Shown here piece by piece: positions 1 through 7,915 of a stretch of DNA of 61,906 nt. A model generated the notes under the pieces. The model was given only the letters and a program-made list of their open reading frames with translations, was not told where the DNA came from and searched no databases. The DNA comes from CAZNPU01 sp964575335 (GTDB lineage: Bacteria > Planctomycetota > Phycisphaerae > Phycisphaerales > SM1A02). Position numbers and translations under genes: made by a program. Every line of letters starts with the position of its first letter. Within the stretch, counting starts at the first letter, position 1. The stretch spans positions 1-61,906 of the forward strand of contig CAZNPU010000018.1 in assembly GCA_964575335.1 (NCBI GenBank), given 5' to 3'.

Positions 1-284
1 ACCACAATTCCGCTTTCCTGTTCCGGCATGCCGATGCCGAGGAAGGTGGATGATTCGCGGGCGGCGTTCTCGTTGCTGCCCAGATCCACAATGAGAACCT
101 GATCTTCCTTCAGGTTCATTATCTCACGTAATGCGGTTTCCAGTCGCACGCGATCAATGGCTTTGAGCGTGCAATAGAACACGGAATACTGCCACGGCTC
201 GCCGTAGGCCTTCATGAGTTTGTGAACCCGGCGAAGGCGTTTCGGGTCGCGGACATCGTAACAAACGAGATAACAGCGTCGCAT
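1..284 (-). CDS. cas2: CRISPR-associated endonuclease Cas2, 3' end beyond window
   Basis: Cas2 is the structural subunit of the Cas1-Cas2 spacer integrase, which inserts new spacers into a CRISPR array. The reverse-strand reading begins MRRCYLVCYDVRDPKRLRRV, the first beta strand of the Cas2 ferredoxin fold with the usual YDV motif, and goes on with GEPWQYSVFYC, the second strand block. About 94 residues are visible without a stop, which is close to a full-length Cas2, so only a short tail is missing past the left edge. The gene lies 49 bases after the cas4-cas1 fusion on the same strand and is probably co-transcribed with it. The Cas2 style and the Cas4-Cas1 partner fit type I-G (formerly I-U) or V-B; the array and effector are not in view. 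Confidence 0.93.
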   Translation of the reverse strand, partial: MRRCYLVCYDVRDPKRLRRVHKLMKAYGEPWQYSVFYCTLKAIDRVRLETALREIMNLKEDQVLIVDLGSNENAARESSTFLGIGMPEQESGIV

Positions 285-289
285 GGCAG

Positions 290-331
290 ACTGACACCTT
301 TATGTCAGTCCCGCCCCCCAAAAAGAGCGGG
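290..331 (-). promoter_or_regulatory. Two small hairpins in the cas4-cas1/cas2 spacer
   Basis: The short spacer can form two stems on the transcript. One pairs CCCGC (310-314) with GCGGG (327-331) directly after the cas4-cas1 stop. The other pairs ACTGACA (290-296) with TGTCAGT (303-309). The six-base loop of the second contains, on the minus strand, the only purine-rich stretch (TAAAGG) that could act as ribosome binding site for cas2. The stems are visible in the sequence; a role in cas2 translation is inference. Confidence 0.4.
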
Positions 332-333
332 AT

Positions 334-2121
334 TCAGCGGGTTGTGAGAAAGGCAAGCGTCGGCACTTCGCCGAGCATCCATGCAGCCACAAGTCGTGCG
401 TGAAGCATGAGCATGCGGCGATATGACAAGCGATATTCAAAAACGGGATGTCTGATCTCGGTATCCATGCGCCGACCGTAGGCGGAGAAGAATCCCTTGC
501 GACCGGCATCGGTAAGCGCACAGCCGGCGGCGGTACGAAGGAAGTGACCTTCAGTCAGTTCGCCGCGATTGAACGCTGAGATTGCAACAGAATCTGCGAT
601 GAGCGGACGGAACGGCTCGAGGAGATCAAGCGCAAGCGCCGGGCGGCCGGGGCGCGTTGTGTGCAGCGCGCCAAGCGTCGGCTCAAGGCTTGCCAGGCGG
701 CAGGCTGCAACGCACTCGTGCGTCAGCATCGAATATGCGAATGAGAGCACTGCATTGATGGGATCGGGAGGCGGTCGCCGCCTACGGCCATTAGCATTGA
801 ATTCGCCCGCAAGTTTTTCGGCGCCTGCTTTGAACATTCCCTGAAAATGCCGGAAGTAGATTGCTGCTGCGTTGCCTTCGTGGCCGCGCAGTTCATTCAG
901 CGTTGTGGCGGTCTGCACGCCCTTGATACAGTTTTCCAGTTCACTTGGTACATGAGGCGGCAAATCAGCATGATTGCGCATGAGCAAGGTCCGCTGATTC
1001 ATGATCTTGGCAACCGTCACGGCCCGCGCCAGCTCGATCGCCCTGTTGGGCTGGTCAAGCGTGCGGACTTGCGCTGCGCGCACAGCTGCGCTGGTTGGTC
1101 CCAGGGGGTCCATCATGGCCACAAGCCGGCCTGCTGAGGATAAATACGCTACGGGCACTTCCTTGTCAGCGAACACCGTAAGCGCCTGCGTGGACACCTG
1201 CACGCCGCCGAAAATCGCAAGCGATTCAATGTTCATCAGCGGCACGTCGCGGACCAGTTTTCCATCCTTGTCGGTAATGCGCACGGACTGGCCCCGAACG
1301 CCGACACGAACTCCTTCGCGTTGAAGCACAACATGAATGCCATCGTCGCGCGGCGGCCAAAGTTTGCGCGGCGTGAGAGTCTCCTTATCAGGAACATCAT
1401 CAGCAGTTGTCTCTCCGTCAACTGTCAATGCAGTAAACCGCTGCTGGTTGACCTCATCGGGAAGACAAATCGGCTGAAGCGAACATCGCGGGCATTTCGG
1501 ATCATTCACGAGCGGCGCGGGTCGCGGACCTTCCGCTGCACGCTTCGCAGCTTCGAGCGTCGCAAGCGCCTCGGCTTTCAGTGCATCATTCACTTCGACT
1601 CGCAGCCGCAGTTTCTCTGCTGCGTAATACAGCACTGCTTCGCGAACTTCGTAGCCGGCTTCCTCCAGAAGCAGCGCCTGCAATCCGATCTGCACCCGAT
1701 CAGTCGGCCAGGGCTCAGCCTGATCCAAAGGCAATTGCTCCTCCATCATCTCATCGACAGCTTCAGAAATGATGGAAGAGCGCTTCGGCCTCCCCTTGCG
1801 ATATTCGACGGGAACCGCTGTTTTGCCGGTAATTTCTGCAAGATCAAGCTTTGCGGTCAGGCCGAGACAATCGCTCGTGAGCGCGAGGCTTCGGACGCTG
1901 CAAGGGCGATCCGGATCATCCTCCGCATCAGACAATTTTGACACCTTATTTGGCGCCTTATCAGGCACTGCGCTCGGCTGATCAACTCGCTTGTGGACTC
2001 GCGCACCGGCTTCAGTGTCGTAACTTGGAAGGAAGACGCCTTCGACTGTCATGTAGTAGAACAGCCGTGGACAATAGGCATATTCCGCAACGCCTCGGCA
2101 TGGCCAGAGTTCCTCGTCCAT
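334..2121 (-). CDS. cas4-cas1: Cas4-Cas1 fusion protein (CRISPR adaptation)
   Basis: One polypeptide joins the Cas4 prespacer-trimming nuclease to the Cas1 integrase. Numbered from the ATG at 2121 (595 residues), the Cas4 half has Cys17 in YCPRLFYY, RecB-type nuclease residues Asp93 (KLDL) and Glu106/Lys109 (VEYRKG), and a cysteine cluster Cys210, Cys213 and Cys219 that completes a four-cysteine Fe-S site. The Cas1 half begins near residue 260 and keeps the metal ligands Glu415 (GHEGNAA), His487 (GALHTT) and the DLLEPFRP block at 499-506. An in-frame TTG at 2169 would add 16 residues; no start has a clear ribosome binding site, and I prefer the ATG. Cas4-Cas1 fusions are known from type I-G (I-U) and V-B loci. 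cas2 follows; no effector gene lies upstream. Confidence 0.95.
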   Translation of the reverse strand: MDEELWPCRGVAEYAYCPRLFYYMTVEGVFLPSYDTEAGARVHKRVDQPSAVPDKAPNKVSKLSDAEDDPDRPCSVRSLALTSDCLGLTAKLDLAEITGKTAVPVEYRKGRPKRSSIISEAVDEMMEEQLPLDQAEPWPTDRVQIGLQALLLEEAGYEVREAVLYYAAEKLRLRVEVNDALKAEALATLEAAKRAAEGPRPAPLVNDPKCPRCSLQPICLPDEVNQQRFTALTVDGETTADDVPDKETLTPRKLWPPRDDGIHVVLQREGVRVGVRGQSVRITDKDGKLVRDVPLMNIESLAIFGGVQVSTQALTVFADKEVPVAYLSSAGRLVAMMDPLGPTSAAVRAAQVRTLDQPNRAIELARAVTVAKIMNQRTLLMRNHADLPPHVPSELENCIKGVQTATTLNELRGHEGNAAAIYFRHFQGMFKAGAEKLAGEFNANGRRRRPPPDPINAVLSFAYSMLTHECVAACRLASLEPTLGALHTTRPGRPALALDLLEPFRPLIADSVAISAFNRGELTEGHFLRTAAGCALTDAGRKGFFSAYGRRMDTEIRHPVFEYRLSYRRMLMLHARLVAAWMLGEVPTLAFLTTR

Positions 2122-2618
2122 ATGGAAAGGATCGGCCAGGTTATTGATCACATTGAGTAATGATTGCAATGTACCAATATAAAAACTTGTTCCAGGCGTT
2201 CCTGAGGTTATTTATCCGGGCAGTTATTCCATAGCCATGGGCAATATTTCATGTGCTATGGATCACTTAGCATTGTTACTATAGCCGCTCTATTTGGGCA
2301 GCCAGGAGCAATCGACGAGCATTATCATTGCATGAGCGTCCGACTGTTTATAACTTTTTCTACTCCATCTCTTCCCACTTATTTTTTCGAAGTAATTTGC
2401 GCATTCATGTCCAGGCCGTTGCGCGTTAACACAGCCGGCGCGACTGCTGAATGCGGACGATGAGTGCAAATCCGGAAAATTGCTCCCACATCCGCTGCGA
2501 CGACAGCGTCAAATCGTACAACTGCGCACCCTCGCACGCGTAAACTGGTTTGCGGCAACCGCACGCCGCGCCTGCGATGACTGGCGCGGCGGTGAGAGCG
2601 TGCGGTGTGCGTTCAAAG
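2122..2618. other. Gene-free spacer upstream of cas4-cas1, visibly AT-richer than its surroundings
   Basis: No convincing gene is seen on either strand. The part between about 2150 and 2410 is visibly richer in A and T than the neighbouring genes. It contains an exact inverted repeat, CCATAGC (2229-2235) and GCTATGG (2255-2261), about 110 bases before the cas4-cas1 start, which could be an operator. I see no CRISPR-type direct repeats. The composition change suggests this is the border of a transferred CRISPR-Cas segment; that is inference. Confidence 0.4.
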
Positions 2619-4595
2619 TCACCCAACTGGCGAATACGTCAGCGGACCGTCCGGCCCGAGCGGGAAGCCCAGCATCATCCATATCAGCAGCATGATCGTC
2701 CACGTAATCGCAAAGACGACTGTGTAGGGGAACATCGTCGCGATCAGCGTGCCCATGCCGCCTTTGGGAACGTATCGCTGCATGAACACCAGGATGATGA
2801 TGAGGTACGCATTCAGCGGCGTGATGATGTTGCTGACCGAATCGCCCACCCGGTACGCTGCCTGCGTCAGTTCCGGACTGATGCCCACCATCATGAACAT
2901 GGGCACGAAGATCGGCGCAAACAGCGTGTACTTCGCGCTCATCGATCCCATCAATAAGTTGAAGGTCAATGTAACGATGATGAACGCCACGATCAGCAGG
3001 TACGGGCTGAACCCTGCCTGCCCCAGCCACATCCCTCCTGCCATCGCCATCATCTTGTCGAGATTTGAATAGCCGAAGTACGCGATGAACTGTCCGGCCA
3101 CGAACGCCAGCACGATGATCGGCGCCATTGCCGCCATCGACTCCATCATCAGCTTCGCCACATCCTTGTCGGATTTGATCTCGCCGCTGGTCATGCCGTA
3201 AGCGATGCCCGGGAAGAGAAAGCCGAAAAACAGCAGCGGCACGATGGCATCAACCCAGCGGTCAAAGCGGCGATCGCTCCGCACCAGCACGACACCATCG
3301 TCCCGCTGGAATGATTCAGCAGGCTGCTGGGCTGCAGCGTCAGGCGCTTCCCACTGCTCCGCAACCACCCAGCGCAAGCGAGGCACGCGCACGTCATCTC
3401 CCGCGCTTATTGCCGCCTGCGATTCGCGTTGCTGAATGATCTGCTCCCATTTGGCAATCGCATCGCGATCCGACAGCACGATTTCAGTGCGGCCATCCTG
3501 TACGACCGGCAGTTTGTATGTATACAGCGGCGCGCCCGGAATAAGGATAAGACACAGCGCAATTGCTGCGAAGACCGCACCGGCGATGCCTGCCCATTTC
3601 ATGCCGCGCAGCTCATGGGGTTTGAGCCGCTGATCGGCAAGCTCCTCCTCGGTCGGCGTGGTGGGGCCGCCTTCTTCAGGGCTGCGCCGTTTCAATCGCC
3701 GTTCGACAAACAGCGCCGTCACCGCCCAGCCGATCAGGGTGAGCAGTATTGTCGATGCGATCATGAACCACCAGTTGCACGCGGGGCTGATCGTGTATTC
3801 CGGATCAATGATGCGTGAACCAACGTAGGTCAGTTCCGCAAGCATCGGCTCCAAGCCTGTAATGAGAAGGTTCGCGCCGAATCCCGCTGATACGCCGGCG
3901 AAAACTGCAGCCAACCCAGCCAGCGGCGAGCGGCCCACCGATTTGTACAGCGCCGCAGCGAGCGGAGGCAGCACCACGTATCCCGCATCCGTCGCCAGTG
4001 AACTCATGACGCCGATAAACACCATCGCGGGCGTGAGCACCTTGTCAGCCAGACCCCAGCTTGAAGGCGTAAACGACAGCACACCGCGCAGCGCTGCCAT
4101 GAACCCTTTGAGCGCTGCAGCCAGCAGGCCTGTGCGCTCTGCAATGCCGATGCCCAGCATACCCACCAGCACCACGCCCAGCGGCGGAAACAGCCGGAAG
4201 TTATCGACCATCGCTCGCAACGCCCAGTCGATGCCTTCACGGCTGAGCAGATTGTTCGGCTTGAGCACCTCGCCAGTTTCACGCCACTCAACCAGCGGCT
4301 GTTTCGTTTTTGGATCAATGACAGGGCGCGTGAGCGGCTTGCCGGTTTCGCTGTCAATCACCGCCTTGCCGTTTTCATCCAGCACCGGCTCGGTGACCTG
4401 CTGCGGCATTTTCTGCACCACGCGCCATTCCGCTTTCGTAGCCACCCATGACAGCCCCATCACCAGCAGCGCACCAATCAGAAACAGCGTCACCGGATCG
4501 GGCAGTGTGTTGCCGATCCACTCGATCCAGTCCAGCACGCTGAATCGCTTTCCGTTGTTCTTGCCAGTGCTTGCTGCGGGCGTGCTGCTGCTCAT
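2619..4595 (-). CDS. AbgT-family transporter with two large soluble insertions
   Basis: An inner-membrane transporter of the AbgT family, whose characterised members move p-aminobenzoyl-glutamate or export sulfonamides. Family signatures are clear: LTPAMVFIGVMSSLATDAGY near residues 187-206, GRSPLAGLAAVFAGVSAGFG near 221-240, and RVGDSVSNIITPLNAY near 582-597. At 658 residues it is well above the usual length of about 510. The excess sits in two hydrophilic insertions, at about 55-110 (between the first two membrane segments, with a repetitive VxDxxTGKPL pattern) and about 355-445. The start has AGGAG nine bases upstream. Substrate is unknown. It stands alone between the CRISPR border and an asparaginase-like gene. 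Confidence 0.88.
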   Translation of the reverse strand: MSSSTPAASTGKNNGKRFSVLDWIEWIGNTLPDPVTLFLIGALLVMGLSWVATKAEWRVVQKMPQQVTEPVLDENGKAVIDSETGKPLTRPVIDPKTKQPLVEWRETGEVLKPNNLLSREGIDWALRAMVDNFRLFPPLGVVLVGMLGIGIAERTGLLAAALKGFMAALRGVLSFTPSSWGLADKVLTPAMVFIGVMSSLATDAGYVVLPPLAAALYKSVGRSPLAGLAAVFAGVSAGFGANLLITGLEPMLAELTYVGSRIIDPEYTISPACNWWFMIASTILLTLIGWAVTALFVERRLKRRSPEEGGPTTPTEEELADQRLKPHELRGMKWAGIAGAVFAAIALCLILIPGAPLYTYKLPVVQDGRTEIVLSDRDAIAKWEQIIQQRESQAAISAGDDVRVPRLRWVVAEQWEAPDAAAQQPAESFQRDDGVVLVRSDRRFDRWVDAIVPLLFFGFLFPGIAYGMTSGEIKSDKDVAKLMMESMAAMAPIIVLAFVAGQFIAYFGYSNLDKMMAMAGGMWLGQAGFSPYLLIVAFIIVTLTFNLLMGSMSAKYTLFAPIFVPMFMMVGISPELTQAAYRVGDSVSNIITPLNAYLIIILVFMQRYVPKGGMGTLIATMFPYTVVFAITWTIMLLIWMMLGFPLGPDGPLTYSPVG

Positions 4596-4872
4596 AGGCG
4601 ATACTCCTGATGATCATCCCCTCCCCCTTGTCTGACCGGTGGATTGTCACGCTTACACGCGATACGTCAACTGGAACGGCGACAACAGCATTGTGGGCGA
4701 TCCTGATCGGCCTTGCCACTGCTCTGGGCTGGCAAGCAACTGTCACGCTTATCACGCTTTACCGAACACCAGCCGGCAGCAACAACGCTATCAACCGCCT
4801 TGTTGATCTGTTCATCATGCCGCTGCCCGCAGAATGCCGCAGTATTTGTTGCCCGTGCGCATTCCTTCCACG

Positions 4873-5391
4873 TTAACCAGTCCGGATGAATGTGCCTGCC
4901 TGCATGTCTTTTTCCACACCGGGGAACTGCAGAACCTGGTTGTGCATCACCACATACACCCCGGGCTTGAGCAGTTGCACCGCCAGGAGCGACTCGGTGA
5001 GGTTCTGCAGCGCATCGGTGGAGCGCATTTCCCAGGGCCGCATCGCACCGGTGAGGACGATGGGCACGCGCAGACCGCCGTTGGCCTCGAGTTTTTCCAC
5101 CAGCCGGTGGCCGGTCTTGGCGAGCCGATCCGTGCCGTGCACGATTACAATGCCATCATGGGTAGCAGCATAATGCGCGGTGGTGGCGGCGATGAGATCG
5201 TGGTCGGCCTCGGTCATCTCGAGGCTGTCTTTGTTCATGAGCGAGACGCGATCGATCTGCACGCCTCGAAGCTGCAGCGAGCCGAGCATCATGTCCAGCA
5301 CGCTCATCCGGTTGGTCAGAACGCCGGAGAACTCATCGTAGGTTTTCTCGATGGTGCCGCCTGTGGAAATAAGCGCGATACGTGAAGGCAT
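4873..5391 (-). CDS. Asparaginase-like protein, N-terminal domain only
   Basis: The 172-residue protein matches the N-terminal catalytic domain of bacterial L-asparaginases. It has the first nucleophile loop STGGTIEK near the start, the HGTD motif with its Thr-Asp pair near residue 95, and the VLTGAMRP strand near 112-119. Full-length type I and II asparaginases have about 330 residues and a second domain that completes the active site and dimer. Here the reading frame stops after one domain, with no remnant of the second downstream. Short one-domain members of the family exist in other bacteria, so this may be a real small family rather than a broken gene. Whether it hydrolyses asparagine is unknown. 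Confidence 0.8.
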   Translation of the reverse strand: MPSRIALISTGGTIEKTYDEFSGVLTNRMSVLDMMLGSLQLRGVQIDRVSLMNKDSLEMTEADHDLIAATTAHYAATHDGIVIVHGTDRLAKTGHRLVEKLEANGGLRVPIVLTGAMRPWEMRSTDALQNLTESLLAVQLLKPGVYVVMHNQVLQFPGVEKDMQAGTFIRTG

Positions 5392-5596
5392 TGCGATAGA
5401 GTCAATGACAACGGTGGTGTTGGTAACGAGTCATCAATTGTACTGCCGCGGCTGCTGCAGCCAACCGCAGCGCCGCAAGCGTCAGGCCAGTGGCTCAGCA
5501 CGTTTGCTGCGAGCCAATTTACCATAGAGTTCGCACCGGCACGCATGATGCGCCCGGAGTATGTCTTGCTGCTGGTTGATTGAAAGTTGTTGGAGC

Positions 5597-6250
5597 ATGA
5601 ATCACGTCCAATCCATCTGGCCGCCGTTTCCGGGCGATCCCACGCTGCTGGGCTGGACAGCCACTGCGGGCTACGCGCTTGCAGCATGGCTCTGCGTTCG
5701 TGCCGGCAGACAGGCTCAGGCAAAAGAGAGCGTCCATCATGACGATGATGATGCATCGCGCCGGACGCAGCAGATATTCTGGTTCAGCATCGCGCTGCTC
5801 ATGGCAGCGATGGGGTTGAACAAACAACTGGACCTGCAGACCCTGCTGACCAACATCAGCAAGGAAGTGGCGCACGCACAGGGCTGGTATGAGCATCGGC
5901 GCATCGTGCAGGCGGCGTTTGCCTCGACGCTGGCGCTGGTGATTGCGACAGTGATGGGCCTGGTATTGTGGAAAACGCGGCGTCTTTATGCCGACCACAT
6001 CACCGCACTCTTCGGCCTGGGATTGCTGGCGGGGTTTGTGGTGCTTCGGGCTGTTCACTTCACCCGTACGGATGAACTGCTGGGCATTGGGCTGAGCGCC
6101 TCGCGCGGCAAATGGGCTCTTGAACTCGGCGGAATCGTCTGCATCGCGCTGTGCGCATGGCGACACGCCCGACACGCATCGCACACCGAATCCGCAACGA
6201 CAGTAGCAGACGATCACACCAGCAAACACAAGCGCAGCGGAAACGGATGA
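5597..6250 (+). CDS. Integral membrane protein of unknown function
   Basis: The ATG at 5597 follows GGAG by a few bases and gives a 217-residue protein; an upstream in-frame start lacks such a site. I see about four to five hydrophobic segments: GYALAAWLCV, IFWFSIALLMAAMGLNKQL, STLALVIATVMGLVLW, ITALFGLGLLAGFVV and GGIVCIALCAW. The block GLNKQLDLQTL followed by AQGWYEHRR is conserved in a family of bacterial membrane proteins sometimes mislabelled as isopropylmalate isomerase; nothing here resembles that enzyme. The C-terminus is hydrophilic and His/Ser-rich. It is divergent from the asparaginase-like gene and precedes greA on the same strand with its own spacer. Function unknown. Confidence 0.75.
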   Translation: MNHVQSIWPPFPGDPTLLGWTATAGYALAAWLCVRAGRQAQAKESVHHDDDDASRRTQQIFWFSIALLMAAMGLNKQLDLQTLLTNISKEVAHAQGWYEHRRIVQAAFASTLALVIATVMGLVLWKTRRLYADHITALFGLGLLAGFVVLRAVHFTRTDELLGIGLSASRGKWALELGGIVCIALCAWRHARHASHTESATTVADDHTSKHKRSGNG

Positions 6251-6295
6251 ATCTGCTCCGCCTGATGATCTGGCCCACAATTCCCTGAGTTGCAC

Positions 6296-6324
6296 TTACC
6301 CGCCGGCCATGAGCCTGCTATGCT
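6296..6324 (+). promoter_or_regulatory. Possible promoter for greA
   Basis: TTACCC (6296-6301) and TATGCT (6319-6324) are 17 bases apart, and the -10 box is preceded by TG as in extended -10 promoters. The -35 box is poor. The position, about 95 bases before the greA start, is sensible. Confidence 0.3.
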
Positions 6325-6418
6325 ACGACAACGACTGGCATGACATTGATCCCTCGCCCGATTGCCCGGCCCTGCCTGGCAAGGGCGACGTTTTTTGGCT
6401 GACCAAGAGGCAAGACAC

Positions 6419-6886
6419 ATGGACTACATCACCCCCGATGAGAAGGCCAAACTTGAAGAACAGCTTGCGGAGCTTATCGCAATGCGCAAGGTGCTGTCGG
6501 AACGCATCGGGACTGCTCGGGCGCTGGGCGATCTGAAAGAAAACGCTGACTATCACGCAGCCAAGGAAGACCAGGGCCTGAACGAGGCGAAGATTCGTCA
6601 GATCGAAAAGCGCTTGGCCACGGCGATTGTTGCCGATGGCGAATCGATGCCGGAGGACATTGTGTTTCTTGGCGCAACGGTCAAGCTCCGTGACATCAAT
6701 TCCAATCAGGAAGAACTGTACCGGCTGGTGGGTGAAGCCTCCGGCAACTTTGATGCTGAATACATCGAAGTGACCCCCACCTCGCCGATGGGCATGGCGC
6801 TGATCAAGTCGCGATTAGGCGAAATCGTACGGGTGGATACGCGGCGTGGCGAACGTCGCTATGAGATCATCGAAATCCAGCGGTAA
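6419..6886 (+). CDS. greA: Transcription elongation factor GreA
   Basis: GreA binds RNA polymerase in the secondary channel and stimulates cleavage of backtracked RNA so that stalled complexes can resume. The 155-residue product has the N-terminal coiled-coil with the family motif ALGDLKENADYHAAKEDQ, whose acidic tip residues (Asp and Glu of DLKEN) coordinate the catalytic magnesium, followed by the FKBP-like domain (FLGATVKLRDI, LVGEASGNFDAEYIEVT). The ATG at 6419 is preceded by AGAGG at a good distance. The length is normal for GreA (about 158). It appears to be a single-gene unit. Confidence 0.95.
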   Translation: MDYITPDEKAKLEEQLAELIAMRKVLSERIGTARALGDLKENADYHAAKEDQGLNEAKIRQIEKRLATAIVADGESMPEDIVFLGATVKLRDINSNQEELYRLVGEASGNFDAEYIEVTPTSPMGMALIKSRLGEIVRVDTRRGERRYEIIEIQR

Positions 6887-7191
6887 GCAGGATCATCTGC
6901 ATACTGCGAACGAGAAAACTGGGGTGAGATGATGATGTATTCCGATGAGATGAGGCACGGCGCCGCCATGGGAGCGTCATCTCATGGCTGATTGGCAGTT
7001 TCTGTATGCAGGCGGATGGCAAGGCGGAAGCGTTCTGGCGTGTCGCAATCGGCATATTGTCGGACACCAGCCCCGCTGAAGCTATGCGAAAATGAAACCG
7101 GCCCGGCATGTTGCCGAAACAGGCGCTGTTGCAATTTGCTTATTTGCCTGCTTCCGCTCGACCCGCCTCGAATCACGCACGGGAGATCGCC
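6887..7191. other. Spacer with a 9-bp inverted repeat between greA and lemA
   Basis: No gene is seen. The main feature is an exact inverted repeat, ATGAGATGA at 6945-6953 and TCATCTCAT at 6977-6985, separated by 23 G/C-rich bases. No T-run follows, so it is not a standard intrinsic terminator for greA. It could be a regulatory hairpin or operator for lemA-htpX. Confidence 0.4.
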
Positions 7192-7755
7192 ATGACCCCC
7201 ACAATCATCACGCTCATCGTCATCGGTGCGTTGGTGCTCTTTGCGCTCTTCGTCATCGGCATTTACAACTCACTGCAGCGGCGGCGGATCGCGGTTCAGA
7301 ACGCATGGTCGGATATCGATGTGCAGCTCAAGCGTCGCCACGATCTCATCCCCAACCTGGTGGAGACGGTCAAGGGCTATGCCAGCCACGAACGCAACAC
7401 GCTGGAAGCGGTGATTGCTGCCCGAACCCAGGCGGTGAACGCCAGGAGCGTGAACGAACACGCCGAGGCGGAAAACATGCTGAGCGCCACGCTGGGCCGC
7501 CTGTTTGCCCTCTCAGAGGCGTACCCGCAGCTCAAGGCCGACGCCAACTTCCGCGCGCTGCAGGAAGAGCTGACCAGCACGGAAAACAAAATCAGCTTTG
7601 CGCGTCAGCATTACAACCGCACGGTGTCGCAGTACAACGAGTCGCTCGCGGTGTTCCCCAACAACATCATCGCAGGCATGTTCAACTTCAGCCGCAGTGA
7701 ATTCTTTGAGATTCAGGAACCCGCGCATCGCGAAGCGCCGAAGGTGACGTTTTGA
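7192..7755 (+). CDS. lemA: LemA family protein
   Basis: LemA proteins are small membrane-anchored coiled-coil proteins that commonly sit beside an M48 membrane protease; their molecular role is unclear. The 187-residue product has a single N-terminal membrane anchor (ITLIVIGALVLFALFVIGIY, near residues 5-24), then the family block NAWSDIDVQLKRRHDLIPNL and the later ITSTENKISFARQHYN-type region (here LTSTENKISFARQHYNRTV) and YNESLAVFPNNIIA. Length and motif order are typical. The ATG at 7192 follows GGGAGATCGCC. It precedes the htpX-like protease with a 160-base spacer that contains a copy of the 47-bp repeat. Confidence 0.93.
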   Translation: MTPTIITLIVIGALVLFALFVIGIYNSLQRRRIAVQNAWSDIDVQLKRRHDLIPNLVETVKGYASHERNTLEAVIAARTQAVNARSVNEHAEAENMLSATLGRLFALSEAYPQLKADANFRALQEELTSTENKISFARQHYNRTVSQYNESLAVFPNNIIAGMFNFSRSEFFEIQEPAHREAPKVTF

Positions 7756-7826
7756 TTTGAAGAACGCGGTGGAAGGAAGATTTGTGGTGAGGTGGCGGGT
7801 GATGTGGGTGTGGGGGGGGGTGATCC

Positions 7827-7873
7827 GGGGGTGATCCGGGTCTTCCTCCCTTCGGTCGTCAGACCCGGCGTTT
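7827..7873. repeat. 47-bp repeat, copy 1 (hairpin-forming, REP-like)
   Basis: This 47-base segment is identical, in the same orientation, to 11999-12045. It holds an exact 8-bp inverted repeat, CCGGGTCT and AGACCCGG, around a 17-base loop. A degenerate second half-unit follows directly: GTCAGATCCGGTGTTTG repeats GTCAGACCCGGCGTTTG with two changes. It lies in the lemA-htpX spacer. The identity and the hairpin are seen directly; a mobile or regulatory role is inference. Confidence 0.85.
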
Positions 7874-7915
7874 GCTGAACGTCAGATCCGGTGTTTGTCG
7901 TGGATCGGTTTCCAT

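Noticed and set aside
1321..1941. Long plus-strand reading frame opposite cas4-cas1
   Set aside because: It is the complement of a clear gene, is rich in Arg/Ser/Cys and has no recognisable domain.
2251..2463. Small plus-strand frame in the spacer before cas4-cas1
   Set aside because: No ribosome binding site or recognisable protein features; composition is that of AT-rich spacer.
1..2600. CRISPR array
   Set aside because: I looked for direct repeats at 28-37 base spacing around the cas genes and found none; the array, if present, is outside the window.
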